A stretch of 64,000 nucleotides of DNA from positions 216,630 to 280,629 of the forward strand of contig JAMLJB010000002.1 in the NCBI GenBank assembly GCA_023953835.1, read 5' to 3'. Origin of the DNA: Rhizobiaceae bacterium. Lineage in GTDB: Bacteria; Pseudomonadota; Alphaproteobacteria; Rhizobiales; Rhizobiaceae. Shown piece by piece: positions 54,340-62,410 of this stretch. The stretch's first letter is position 1. The number at the start of each line of letters is the position of its first letter. The notes under the pieces are model-generated. The model saw only the letters and a list, made by a program, of their open reading frames with translations, was not told the DNA's origin and made no database searches. Both the position numbers and the translations under genes were made by a program.

Positions 54340-54580
54340 CGCCTGCAGCCTCATGAGCCGACACGTCGGTCGCAAAGCAGAACACATCGATCATCTGCTC
54401 GACAGGCTGACGCCCAGAATCATGATCTTCGATGAGTTCCACAATGCGCTGTGAGCGCCGTGCCCGCGACGTCGAGTCCGTGCTTGGTTTCCTGCGGAGG
54501 ATCGGTCGTCCGTTCGACGTCTCTCCGGTTCTGATCGGTAGGTTGTGGCGATCGTTTCCGCGGCGGCCACGGCCGCGGTG
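54340..54580 (+). pseudogene. tniB: TniB transposition protein remnant
   Basis: Two frames together match the middle of TniB/TnsC-type ATPases: MSRHVGRKAEHIDHLLDRLTPRIMIFDEFHNAL (Walker B, DEFHN), then after a one-base shift RARDVESVLGFLRRIGRPFDVSPVLIG. Walker A and the C-terminal part are not found. A decayed Tn7/Tn5053-like transposon once lay here, beside the AbiE pair. Confidence 0.6.
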
Positions 54581-54921
54581 AGGTCAGGCGGGAAGGGATC
54601 CGAATCGGGCATCGAGGCCCTGCGCTACGTCCCGGTCGCGAAGCGGCGCCGGGCGCCTGTGCGTGACGAGCTGATGTGAGGGGGTGTACCGCAAGCACGG
54701 ACAGGCTTCGCGATCGATATCCGCCAGCTATATTGCGATGTAGGGCCGGTGGCCAACCAGCCCTGTTAGTGGACGGCCTTGTATGACCGTGGCCGCGGGC
54801 GGCCATGAGGCGCTGATCTCACAGTTTGCGGATTTCCCGGAGGCGCGCCAGGGTTCGCGACGACCCAAGCGCTCGCCGCCAGCCGCCGACCGATCCGCGC
54901 TGTTCGCCGCCTATTTTCGGG
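54581..54921. other. 341-base gap before the arsenic cluster
   Basis: No convincing gene. The plus strand has a short GC-rich frame (54783 on, MTVAAGGHEALISQF) without family resemblance. It may contain further transposon debris. Confidence 0.35.
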
Positions 54922-56166
54922 TCATGCAGTCTGGAGGCGTCCGCGCTTCCGCAAGATCGCGTAGAGGACGGTCACGAGCGACACATTGACGATCGCGAGC
55001 ACAAGGAATGCAGCGAGCGCGCCGTCTGCCCCGACCACGTCGATCAGCAGCGCGCCGAGCGACGGGGACGCGGCCTGCATGATCAGGCTCGGCATCGCAA
55101 TCCGTCCCATGATCGAGGCATAGCGATCCTCGCCGAAAACGGCGAGCGGCAGGGTGCCGCGTGCGATCGACTCGATGCCAATGCCGGCGCCGTAGAAGAT
55201 CAGCGCGGCCGCAATGACCGGGAAACCGCCCCACAGGAGCCCGACGCCGGTTGCCACGAATATGGTGGAGGCGAACTTCGTCCAGATCGGGTGATGGAAG
55301 CGGCTGATCAACATCTCGACCGCCCGCGCGCCGACCTGGGCCGGCCCGACGATCGCGCCGAGCGCCACGGCCGCGGCAAGCACGATCTCGCGGGCCTGCA
55401 GGATCGTCAGCAGATGCACGGAGAGCATCGCGGAGATCATGGAGCTGATGGTGATGACGAGCGCGATCAGCACGAACAGAAGTTTCGAGCCCGAAGCGAG
55501 CGACCGGGCAGCGCCTTCGCCTTCCGGCGTCGCTGAAGGGGAAGCGACGCGAAGCTCTCGTTTCGGCTCGGTCGGCAGGGCGAAGACATAGAGGGGCAGC
55601 AACACAGCGACGTGAATGGCCGCGTAGATCAGGCAGGCATTGCGCCAGCCGAACTCGGAGACGAACAGAGCCGACAGCGGCCAGCAGACGGTGCTGGCGA
55701 ATCCGCCGAACAGGGTCAGTGTGACAATCGCCGTGCGGGCGCGCTGGCCGTAAAGGCGGCCGAGCGTGGCGAAAGCGGCGTCGTAGAGTCCGGCCCCCAT
55801 GCCGACGCCGAGCACAAGCCAGGACATGATATAGAGCGGCAGGTTGGGCGAGAGCGCGAGACCGGCCAGGCCTAGCGCCAGAAACACGGCGCTGGTGGCG
55901 AGCACGAGCCTGCCGCCGAACGTCTGGATGCTGTCGCCGACCCGCGGCGAGACGATGCCGGCGACCAGCAGTCCGAGCGACAGGCCGCCGACCACCCAGG
56001 CCAACGGCCAGCCGGTGTCGGCAGCGATCGGCTGGGCGAGAACCGCGAGAAGGTAGTAGGACGAGCCCCACGCCAGAATCTGCGTGACGCCGAGGACCGG
56101 GATGACAAAGAGCAGGCTTGGCGGCCGGTAGGTGGACGCAGGTGTGTCCGCGGCCGAAACGCTCAC
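54922..56166 (-). CDS. MFS transporter of the arsenic cluster
   Basis: A 414-residue protein with twelve predicted helices (LLFVIPVLGVTQILAWGSSYYLLAVLAQPIAAD, GGLSLGLLVAGIVSPRVGD, WLVLGVGMGAGLYDAAFATLGRLYG, ...). It resembles rhizobial exporters found beside arsR and may export trivalent arsenic or an arsenic metabolite, in the manner of ArsK; this assignment is inference. The GTG start at 56166 overlaps the flavoprotein stop by 4 bases, so the two are coupled. Confidence 0.82.
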   Translation of the reverse strand: MSVSAADTPASTYRPPSLLFVIPVLGVTQILAWGSSYYLLAVLAQPIAADTGWPLAWVVGGLSLGLLVAGIVSPRVGDSIQTFGGRLVLATSAVFLALGLAGLALSPNLPLYIMSWLVLGVGMGAGLYDAAFATLGRLYGQRARTAIVTLTLFGGFASTVCWPLSALFVSEFGWRNACLIYAAIHVAVLLPLYVFALPTEPKRELRVASPSATPEGEGAARSLASGSKLLFVLIALVITISSMISAMLSVHLLTILQAREIVLAAAVALGAIVGPAQVGARAVEMLISRFHHPIWTKFASTIFVATGVGLLWGGFPVIAAALIFYGAGIGIESIARGTLPLAVFGEDRYASIMGRIAMPSLIMQAASPSLGALLIDVVGADGALAAFLVLAIVNVSLVTVLYAILRKRGRLQTA

Positions 56167-57554
56167 GCAGCGACCCCGCAGCCGCATCCCGTCTTGCCCT
56201 CGTCCTTCGCCACGGCATCGGCGACGCAGCAGGCGTCGGACCTCTCCGGCGCGGGACCGCCGCAGCATCCGGCGGAAGCGCCCTCGACCTCGAACGAGGT
56301 GACGCAGACGCCCGTCTCCGGAAGCACGAGCTGCACGTTGTCGGCCGCCGCCATGTCGCCGGCGATTGCCGCGGTAACGGAGCGGACCTGCTCGTAGCCG
56401 GTCAGCAGCAAAAAGGTCGGCGCGCGGCCGTAGCTCTTGATACCCACGGTGTAGAAGCCCGGCTCGAGATGGGCAAGCTCGCGGTGGCCATGCGGCGGCA
56501 CCGAGCCGCAAGAGTGCTCGTTCGGATCGATCAACGGCCCGAGCGCCTTGGTGCTTTCCAGCCACGGATCGAGATCGAGGCGCAGTTCGCGTGTCAGCAA
56601 CAGGTCCGGCCGCTGGCCGGTCGCGGCGACGACGCGGTCGACAGGACCGATCGTGCGCGGTCCTTCTCCGGTCTCGCCGTCAATCATGAGCCGGCCGCCT
56701 TCCTCACGGATGGCGAGGATCGCGAAGCCGGCAACGAGCGGGACGCGGCCGCTCTCGACCAGCTCGCGCGTGTCGGCGCCAAGTTCGCCGCGCGCCGGCA
56801 ACTGGTCGGCGTCCCCGCCGCCATAGATACGCACGAGATTGGTGCTGCGGGTCGCCCAGATCGCCTTGGTGTCCGGTTCGATCTCGCCCAGCCGGACCAG
56901 ATCGAGCAGCACGTTCGCTGCGGAGTGCCCCGCGCCGACAACCAGGGTGGATCGCCTGGCATAGGTGCTTCGATCTCGGCCGAGCACATCGGGAATGCCA
57001 TAGGCGATGCGATCGGAGTGCTTGGCTTCACCATCGGCGGGTAGCCCGCTGGCGCCAAGCGGGTTCGGCGTCGCCCAGGTGCCAGAGGCATCGATCACGG
57101 CCCCGGCAAGAGCCCGGCGCGTGCCCGTTGCCGTCTTCACTGCCAGCACGAACGGTCGCTCTTCCCGCCCGTAGCTCACCACCTTGTCGACACCGAGCCG
57201 TGAGATCGCCGTAACGCGGGCGCCGGTCTCGATGACGGCGGCCAGTTCGGGCGTCGCGGCGAGCGGTTCGAGATAGTCGCGGACAAGGTCGCCGCCCGTC
57301 GGGAACCCATCGGCGGGCGACATTACCCAGCCTTGACGCTCGAGCAGAGCGACTGATGCCGCATCGACGCAGTAGCGCCATGGCGTGAACACGCGGACAT
57401 GGCCCCAGTCGCGGATGTTGGCGCCGACCTGCGAACCGGCCTCGTAGAGCTTCACCGGCACGCCTCGATCGACAAGGTGGGCAGCGGCAGCGAGACCAAC
57501 CGGGCCGCCACCGATGACGGCGACAGGCAAAGATTCGAGCGATTGCGGTTTCAT
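56163..57554 (-). CDS. FAD/NAD(P)-binding flavoprotein with Cys-rich tail
   Basis: A 463-residue flavin-dependent oxidoreductase: N-terminal FAD Rossmann motif VAVIGGGPVGLAAAAHLVDRG, a second nucleotide site VVGAGHSAANVLLDL and an ATG motif VVAATGQRPDLL. The final 30 residues carry many Cys (GCCGGP, DACCVAD, KTGCGCGV), fitting a metal(loid)-binding tail. Location between arsR and an MFS gene suggests an ArsO-like monooxygenase or a reductase acting on arsenicals. The ATG at 57554 has GGAAGGA upstream. Confidence 0.83.
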   Translation of the reverse strand: MKPQSLESLPVAVIGGGPVGLAAAAHLVDRGVPVKLYEAGSQVGANIRDWGHVRVFTPWRYCVDAASVALLERQGWVMSPADGFPTGGDLVRDYLEPLAATPELAAVIETGARVTAISRLGVDKVVSYGREERPFVLAVKTATGTRRALAGAVIDASGTWATPNPLGASGLPADGEAKHSDRIAYGIPDVLGRDRSTYARRSTLVVGAGHSAANVLLDLVRLGEIEPDTKAIWATRSTNLVRIYGGGDADQLPARGELGADTRELVESGRVPLVAGFAILAIREEGGRLMIDGETGEGPRTIGPVDRVVAATGQRPDLLLTRELRLDLDPWLESTKALGPLIDPNEHSCGSVPPHGHRELAHLEPGFYTVGIKSYGRAPTFLLLTGYEQVRSVTAAIAGDMAAADNVQLVLPETGVCVTSFEVEGASAGCCGGPAPERSDACCVADAVAKDEGKTGCGCGVAA

Positions 57555-57603
57555 GTTCGGTCCTTCCGGGATCATCGAAATACACGGCAAAAAAGAGAGG
57601 CCG

Positions 57604-57924
57604 TCATGCGGCCGCATCCTCCTGGCTCGCAACGCAGCCGGCGTCGGCACAGCACTCATCGGCAAGGAAGCCGATGAGGCCTTCCATGGCCGGATAGTTG
57701 GCCCGGCAGATCAGCGTGGTGGCCTGCCGCTCCTGCGTCACGAGGCCGGTGGCGATCAGCCGTTGCAGGTGGTGGGAGAGTGTCGAGGCCGGGATAGCGA
57801 GCCGTTCCTGCAGGCGGCCGACCGGCAGTCCGGCGTCGCCGGCGCGCACCAGGGTCCGATAGACCTGAAGCCGGGTCGGGTTCCCGAGCGCTTCGAGCTG
57901 CTTTGCCACTTCTTCGAGATTCAT
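57604..57924 (-). CDS. arsR: ArsR-family transcriptional repressor
   Basis: A 106-residue winged-helix repressor: MNLEEVAKQLEALGNPTRLQVYRTLVRAG, recognition helix ASTLSHHLQRLIATGLV. The C-terminal Cys cluster (DECCADAGC) could bind As(III), an atypical position that resembles other C-terminal-site ArsR proteins. It controls the flavoprotein-MFS pair 49 bases downstream. The ATG at 57924 matches the family; longer starts lack support. Confidence 0.9.
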   Translation of the reverse strand: MNLEEVAKQLEALGNPTRLQVYRTLVRAGDAGLPVGRLQERLAIPASTLSHHLQRLIATGLVTQERQATTLICRANYPAMEGLIGFLADECCADAGCVASQEDAAA

Positions 57925-57986
57925 GGAAATAAGCCTACACGGCTTCGCGGCGCTGTCCAGCCCAAAATTCGACAATCATGGAAATA
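57921..57986. repeat. Direct repeat TCATGGAAATA around the arsR start
   Basis: TCATGGAAATA occurs at 57921-57931 (overlapping the arsR start codon) and at 57976-57986, 55 bases apart. The pair may be recognised by ArsR; there is no clear palindrome. Confidence 0.4.
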
Positions 57987-58007
57987 GCAATCTGCCGGCC
58001 TGCGGCG

Positions 58008-58424
58008 TCAAGCTGGTCGCGGCTGAGTAATAACCACCTCGCCATCCTCCTTGGTGAACGTGCCGATGTTCGGGTTCGGCAGGATCTCGAGCACGGCTTC
58101 GGAGGGACGGGCGAGCTTCGTGCCAAGCGGCGTGACGACGATTGGCCGGTTGATCAGGATCGGGTGCGCCAGCATGAAACCGATCAGCTCGTCGTCCGTC
58201 CACTTAGGGTCGCCAAGGCCAAGCTCGGCGTAGGGCGTGCCCTTCTCGCGCAGCAGATCGCGCGGCGTGATGCCCATCGCTTCGATCAGCTCGACAAGCC
58301 GCTCTCTGGAGGGCGGCGTCTTCAGGTACTCGATCACTTCCGGCTCCGCGCCGGACTGGCGGATCATGGCGAGCGTGTTGCGGGACGTGCCGCAGTCCGG
58401 GTTGTGATAGATCGTGATCGTCAT
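58008..58424 (-). CDS. arsC: Arsenate reductase ArsC, glutaredoxin-dependent
   Basis: A 138-residue ArsC/Spx-fold enzyme that reduces arsenate to arsenite. The catalytic Cys11 is in YHNPDCGTSRNTL; the family residues follow in EVIEYLKTPPSRERL and NRPIVVTPLGTKLARP. It overlaps aqpS by 4 bases (ATGA). Confidence 0.94.
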   Translation of the reverse strand: MTITIYHNPDCGTSRNTLAMIRQSGAEPEVIEYLKTPPSRERLVELIEAMGITPRDLLREKGTPYAELGLGDPKWTDDELIGFMLAHPILINRPIVVTPLGTKLARPSEAVLEILPNPNIGTFTKEDGEVVITQPRPA

Positions 58425-59119
58425 TCGGCTGCTTTCGGTTCAAGGCTGTCAGGTGTCGTGGTCGATTCGCTCGCGAGCCACCCCGCCACGATCATGGCGA
58501 GCATGGCACCGGCGAGCTGGGCGGCGACGAACGCCGGCACGTCGATCGGACGGATGCCGGCGAACGTATCGGAGAGGGCACGGGCAAGGGCAACGGCCGG
58601 ATTGGCAAAGGACGTCGAGGCCGTGAACCAGTAGGCGGCGGTGATGTAGAGCCCGACCAGCCACGGAACGGCGTCAGGCCGGAATCGCAGCCCGACCAGG
58701 ATCGCGAAGACGAGGCCGAATGAGGCGACGGCCTCGGCGATCCATTGCCCAGAACCCGTTCGTACGGTCTGCGAGACTTGCAGAAGCGGCAGCTCGAACA
58801 TGGCGTGCGCGATAAGTGTTCCGGCTATGCCGCCGAGCACCTGCACTGCGATATAGGCAAGCGCCGCGTTCGCCTCGATCTCGCGGCGCAGCGCCAGGAC
58901 CAGCGTGACCGCCGGGTTGAAATGCGCGCCGGAGATGGGGCCGAGGATCGTGATCAGCACCACGAGGATTGCGCCCGTTGGCAGCGTGTTGCCCAGCAGC
59001 GCCAGCGCAACGTCGTCCGTCAGGCGATCGGCCATGATGCCGGAGCCGACGACTGTTGCGACAAGGATTCCCGTGCCGAGCGTCTCGGCCGCCAAGCGAC
59101 GCCGCAGATCGAACGCCAT
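58421..59119 (-). CDS. aqpS: Aquaglyceroporin (AqpS-like), arsenite channel
   Basis: A 232-residue MIP channel with six helices. The pore motifs are HFNPAVT and SFANPAVALA (two NPA boxes). In Sinorhizobium such a channel in the ars operon lets arsenite flow out after reduction. A longer upstream frame exists, but MAFDLRRRLAAETLGTG begins the family homology. It lies between the two arsC genes, 5 bases after the LMW-type arsC. Confidence 0.92.
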   Translation of the reverse strand: MAFDLRRRLAAETLGTGILVATVVGSGIMADRLTDDVALALLGNTLPTGAILVVLITILGPISGAHFNPAVTLVLALRREIEANAALAYIAVQVLGGIAGTLIAHAMFELPLLQVSQTVRTGSGQWIAEAVASFGLVFAILVGLRFRPDAVPWLVGLYITAAYWFTASTSFANPAVALARALSDTFAGIRPIDVPAFVAAQLAGAMLAMIVAGWLASESTTTPDSLEPKAAE

Positions 59120-59124
59120 GTTCC

Positions 59125-59634
59125 TCAACCCGCTTTGGGCAGGTTGCGGCCGATCTCGTCGATCCGCCTTTGCAGGCCGAGCTTGTCGAGGGACGTCATC
59201 GGCAAGTTGACGAAGATCGAGATACGGTTTGCGAGCATCCGGTAGGTATCGGCGAAGGCAAAATGCTTCTCGGCTTCGGTTCCCTCGACCGCGGCGGGAT
59301 CCGGCACGCCCCAATGCGCCGTCATCGGCTGCCCCGGCCAGACCGGGCACGCTTCGTTCGCCGCGTCGTCGCAGACGGTGAACACGAAATCCATCTTCGG
59401 CGCATTGGGAGCGGTGAACTCCTCCCAGCTCTTCGAGCGGGCGAAGGATGTGTCGTGGTTCGCGGTCTTCAGAAGCTGGAGCGTATAGGGATGGACCGCT
59501 CCCTTGGGATGCGAGCCTGCGGAGAACGCTCTGAACCGACCTTGCCCCTCCCGGTTGAGGATCGCTTCGGCGAGGATCGACCGAGCCGAGTTGCCGGTGC
59601 AGAGAAACAGGACGTTGAAGATCTGATCACTCAT
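59125..59634 (-). CDS. arsC: Arsenate reductase, LMW phosphatase/thioredoxin type
   Basis: A 169-residue protein of the low-molecular-weight tyrosine phosphatase fold. The P-loop C12-TGNSA-R18 (FLCTGNSARS) and the second Cys region in DFVFTVCDDAANEACPVWPG mark the arsenate reductase type that uses a Cys relay. This is unrelated in fold to the ArsC at 58008, so the operon has two independent arsenate reductases. It overlaps the arsR gene by 8 bases. Confidence 0.92.
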   Translation of the reverse strand: MSDQIFNVLFLCTGNSARSILAEAILNREGQGRFRAFSAGSHPKGAVHPYTLQLLKTANHDTSFARSKSWEEFTAPNAPKMDFVFTVCDDAANEACPVWPGQPMTAHWGVPDPAAVEGTEAEKHFAFADTYRMLANRISIFVNLPMTSLDKLGLQRRIDEIGRNLPKAG

Positions 59635-60001
59635 GGGGCGCCGCCTCCCTGACGGCGGCTTTCTTCGGTGTGCAGCAGGGTGAAAGATCGGCGACCAATG
59701 GCGCGCAGATTTCCGGGTGGCCGCCGCAGCAATCCTTGACGAGGAAGGAGGTGAGGTCGCGCACCGCGTCGAGCTTCGCCCGATAGATGATCGACCGGCT
59801 CTGCCGTTCGGCCTCGATCAGCCCGGTCCGATTGAGAATCGCGAGATGGGTGGACATGGTGTTGTGCGGGACCGCCAGATGCCGGGCGATGTCGCCCGCC
59901 GGCAGTCCGTCCGGCTCGTGCTCGATCAGGAGGCGGAAGACGTCGAGCCGGGTCGGCTGGGCGAGTGCTGCGAAGGCGAGAATGGCTTGCTCTGATTCCA
60001 T
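59627..60001 (-). CDS. arsR: ArsR-family transcriptional repressor, head of ars operon
   Basis: A 124-residue winged-helix protein: MESEQAILAFAALAQPTRLDVFRLL, with recognition helix HNTMSTHLAILNRTGLIEAE. C-terminal Cys pairs (KDCCGG and SPCCTPK) are probable As(III) ligands. It is the first gene of the arsR-arsC-aqpS-arsC operon, and its start codon lies within a perfect inverted repeat. Confidence 0.92.
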   Translation of the reverse strand: MESEQAILAFAALAQPTRLDVFRLLIEHEPDGLPAGDIARHLAVPHNTMSTHLAILNRTGLIEAERQSRSIIYRAKLDAVRDLTSFLVKDCCGGHPEICAPLVADLSPCCTPKKAAVREAAPHE

Positions 60002-60023
60002 ATGTCGAGACTAATCGACATAT
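60000..60023 (-). promoter_or_regulatory. ArsR operator
   Basis: ATATGTCGA-GACTAA-TCGACATAT, perfect 9-bp arms with a 6-base spacer, overlapping the arsR start codon. Typical of ArsR autoregulatory sites. Confidence 0.7.
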
Positions 60024-60062
60024 TCAGAAGAGTCCAGAGGCCCATGGATCGGAAGCGGGCCG

Positions 60063-60755
60063 CTAATCCTCGATCTCGGCGGCTTCCTCCTGGCTGCCGG
60101 AAAAATCGGACATGATGTCGCCCGCGAGCAGTTTCTCCTTCGACAGCAACCCAGCCTCCTCGAGCGCCTCGCGGTCGGGAAGGTCGCGCAGGGTTTCGAG
60201 TCCGAACTCCAGCAGGAATGCCTGCGTGGTGACATAGGTGTAGGGCGCACCCGGCTGTGGCGCGCACGGGCCTGACGCGATGAATCCGGGTGAGCGCAGA
60301 TTGCCGATCAGGTCGCGGCTGATCTCTTTTCCGAAGAAGCTCGACAGTTCGGCCCGCGTGATCGGCTGGAAATAAGCGATGCACATCAGCACCAGCACCT
60401 CGGATTGGGTGAGGTCGACCGCGCGGTCACTTGCGCCAACGGCCGTGCGAATGGCGTCGGCATAGGCCGGCCGTGTCAGGTACTTCCAACCGCCGGCGAC
60501 CGCAACCAGATCGTAGGGGCGGCCGCGCAGTTCCTCGCGGATGTCGTCGATGAGAAGATCGATACTGCAGCTCTTTCCCACGATCCGCGCCAGCGTCTCG
60601 CGGCCGACCGGCTCGCTGGCCGCAAAGATGGTCGCCTCAACGCGATTCATCCATTCCCGCCAGCGCGCCTGCGGCGGCAGATGGTCGAGCTCCCGATCAA
60701 ACAGACCGTCGTCCAGTCGGCCTTTCGTTCGTCTCGCTCGCGCCGCCTCCGCCAT
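60063..60755 (-). CDS. scpB: SMC-Scp complex subunit ScpB
   Basis: A 230-residue winged-helix protein of the condensin complex. Family segments: VEATIFAASEPVGRETLARIVG, YDLVAVAGGWKYLTRPAYADAIRT, VLMCIAYFQPITRAELSSFFGKEISRDLIGNL, and GAPYTYVTTQAFLLEFGLETLRDLP. An acidic C-terminal tail is present. It is 5 bases after the DUF1403 gene. No scpA or smc is nearby, so this is probably a replicon-specific copy. Confidence 0.9.
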   Translation of the reverse strand: MAEAARARRTKGRLDDGLFDRELDHLPPQARWREWMNRVEATIFAASEPVGRETLARIVGKSCSIDLLIDDIREELRGRPYDLVAVAGGWKYLTRPAYADAIRTAVGASDRAVDLTQSEVLVLMCIAYFQPITRAELSSFFGKEISRDLIGNLRSPGFIASGPCAPQPGAPYTYVTTQAFLLEFGLETLRDLPDREALEEAGLLSKEKLLAGDIMSDFSGSQEEAAEIED

Positions 60756-60760
60756 TCTCG

Positions 60761-61777
60761 TCAGATCCCGTAGATGCGGAAGGCGGTACGGCCGCTGAGC
60801 TCGCGCACGGCGCCGAGTTCGAGCAGGCGCTCGAACAGGCGGCGCAGGCCGCGGTCGCTCATGCCGGCGATGTTTGCCGAAGCGACGATCGCATCGTCCG
60901 ACAAGAGCCGGTCGACGACGGCGTCCGCGCCTCGGGCACGAAGACCGGGCGCCACGGCGATCAGGCGGTCCGCCCGGCGCCCGATGTCGGCTGACTGGTC
61001 GATGGCGCGCAACGCCGCACGCGCCTGGGCGGCGAGCAAAATCCTCGCACGCTCGGGGACCGCCTCGATGCTCGTCGCCACGACGCCAGAGGGGCGCCGC
61101 GGCCGACCGGAACCAATTGCGCCGGCAGCGTCGCTACCGAGCAGCGGCACGGCGTGCGTCCAGCCCAGCCGCTGTGCCAGCAGCGCGTCGGCGAACCAGG
61201 ACCCGACAGTGCGAGGAAGGCCGCACCGCTCGACGGCCGCAAAGGTGCCGACCAGCGTTCCGACCGCTCCTTCGGTCGCCGCAAGCTGCCGAAGCTCGTC
61301 GGCAAGATCGGCCGCTGTCTCGTCATCCCGGGCGAGCCCGAAGGCATCGAAAACGCCGGCGATGCTCGTCTCCGTCAGAAGCTCCTCCGCGGGTCGGACC
61401 GCCAGCCGACGCCAGGCCAGGAGCATGCGGCCGGCCGGGCCGACATCGTCGCTGGGCCGCGTGAGCAGGACGGCGTCGCGCAGGGCGGCTTCGTCCTCGA
61501 CACGGCCTGCCTGCCTGGTCGTCACCGCCGCCGCGGTAAGCGCCAGCCGTTGCCGCCACGCGCCGCCCCACCTTTCCTGCCGGCGGACAACCGCGTCGAG
61601 CGCGCCGATGGCGGCACCCGCGCCGATCGCGATGTCCTCAAGCCCTTGCGCGCCAAGGCTTTGCGCGTCTGGAACGGCACGGCGCAGCCAGCCCGGCAGC
61701 GCGATCGCCGGGATGGCCGCGGCGGCACCGAGCGTCGGCGCTTGATGGCGCGGAGAGGATTTCGGGCGCAGAATCAT
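60761..61777 (-). CDS. DUF1403 family protein
   Basis: A 338-residue, mostly helical protein rich in Ala/Arg, starting MILRPKSSPRHQAPTLGAAAA and with the family core GWLRRAVPDAQSLGAQGLEDIAIGAGAAIGALDAVVRRQERWGGAWRQRLALTAAA. DUF1403 is found beside scpB on rhizobial plasmids. The function is unknown; a role in replicon maintenance is inferred from neighbours. Confidence 0.85.
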   Translation of the reverse strand: MILRPKSSPRHQAPTLGAAAAIPAIALPGWLRRAVPDAQSLGAQGLEDIAIGAGAAIGALDAVVRRQERWGGAWRQRLALTAAAVTTRQAGRVEDEAALRDAVLLTRPSDDVGPAGRMLLAWRRLAVRPAEELLTETSIAGVFDAFGLARDDETAADLADELRQLAATEGAVGTLVGTFAAVERCGLPRTVGSWFADALLAQRLGWTHAVPLLGSDAAGAIGSGRPRRPSGVVATSIEAVPERARILLAAQARAALRAIDQSADIGRRADRLIAVAPGLRARGADAVVDRLLSDDAIVASANIAGMSDRGLRRLFERLLELGAVRELSGRTAFRIYGI

Positions 61778-61944
61778 CGTCAGCAGGATGAATCATGGCG
61801 GCGGTTTTGGCAACGAAAATGGACACAAACCGCCGCGCTTGTCGATTGGATAAAACGAACGATAATCTTGCATTATCGTTCATTTTGATCTTAATAGCGA
61901 ATATGGTCCGAAACATCGAGCAAATGCCCGCTGTGTCAGCTGAC

Positions 61945-62127
61945 CGGAATTCGTGAGATTCGGCGCCTTTTTGAATCGGTTTTCGTGAGACTACGTGCAC
62001 AGTGCCGAACTGGCCTCCTATTAAGCCATTGATTTCACGCTCATATTGATGTTGACCGCGTGCCATCCGAGTTTGTCACGTAGTCTCACGATTTCCGACT
62101 CGGATGCAGATAGTCTCACGAATTCCG
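61945..62127. repeat. Four copies of CGGAAwTCGTGAGACTA in two inverted pairs
   Basis: Copies at 61945-61960 (CGGAATTCGTGAGATT), 61977-61997 (contains TTTCGTGAGACTACGTG), 62077-62097 (CACGTAGTCTCACGATTTCCG begins, inverted) and 62111-62127 (TAGTCTCACGAATTCCG, inverted). Copies within each pair are about 31 bases apart, three helical turns, so a protein could bind each pair on one face of the DNA. Confidence 0.7.
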
Positions 62128-62234
62128 TTCCACCCGGCGGGCAGAACGCCAGCAATTCCGAGCATCCGAAGTGCCTGGGGAGGACCCTTTAGCCCCCTGC
62201 CCACGCTAAACTGCCCAATTTGCTCGGTTTCAGC

Positions 62235-62385
62235 CATAAACGGCCCAGGAGGCGCCTTGGGGCGTTTTCGGCTCCCTCGGGGCATCCGGAGCCCGTAAAA
62301 CCGCTCTGCGGCCGTTTATGAGGCTCGATAAAACACGTCTGCAACTGGCCAGTTGATCATAGCCGTCGATACTGTACAAACGGCC
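62235..62385. repeat. Inverted repeat CATAAACGGCC...GGCCGTTTATG and a third half-copy
   Basis: CATAAACGGCC at 62235-62245 and GGCCGTTTATG at 62310-62320 are perfect inverses 64 bases apart. A partial copy, AAACGGCC, is at 62378-62385, about 25 bases before the recombinase start. The layout recalls resolvase subsites. Confidence 0.5.
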
Positions 62386-62410
62386 GTGAAACATCCCTCG
62401 AAAGCCCGCC

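Larger units (their letters stand above)
61778..62410. other. 633-base intergenic control region with repeats
   Basis: The region between the divergent DUF1403 and recombinase genes carries no coding sequence. It contains four copies of a CGGAA-TTCGTGAGACTA-like repeat (61945-62127), and a long-range inverted repeat CATAAACGGCC (62235-62320). It may include a replication-partition or recombination site. Confidence 0.6.

Noticed and set aside
54826..55536. Plus-strand frame opposite the MFS transporter
   Set aside because: It is an Arg/Asp/Glu-rich shadow of a clear twelve-helix transporter on the other strand.
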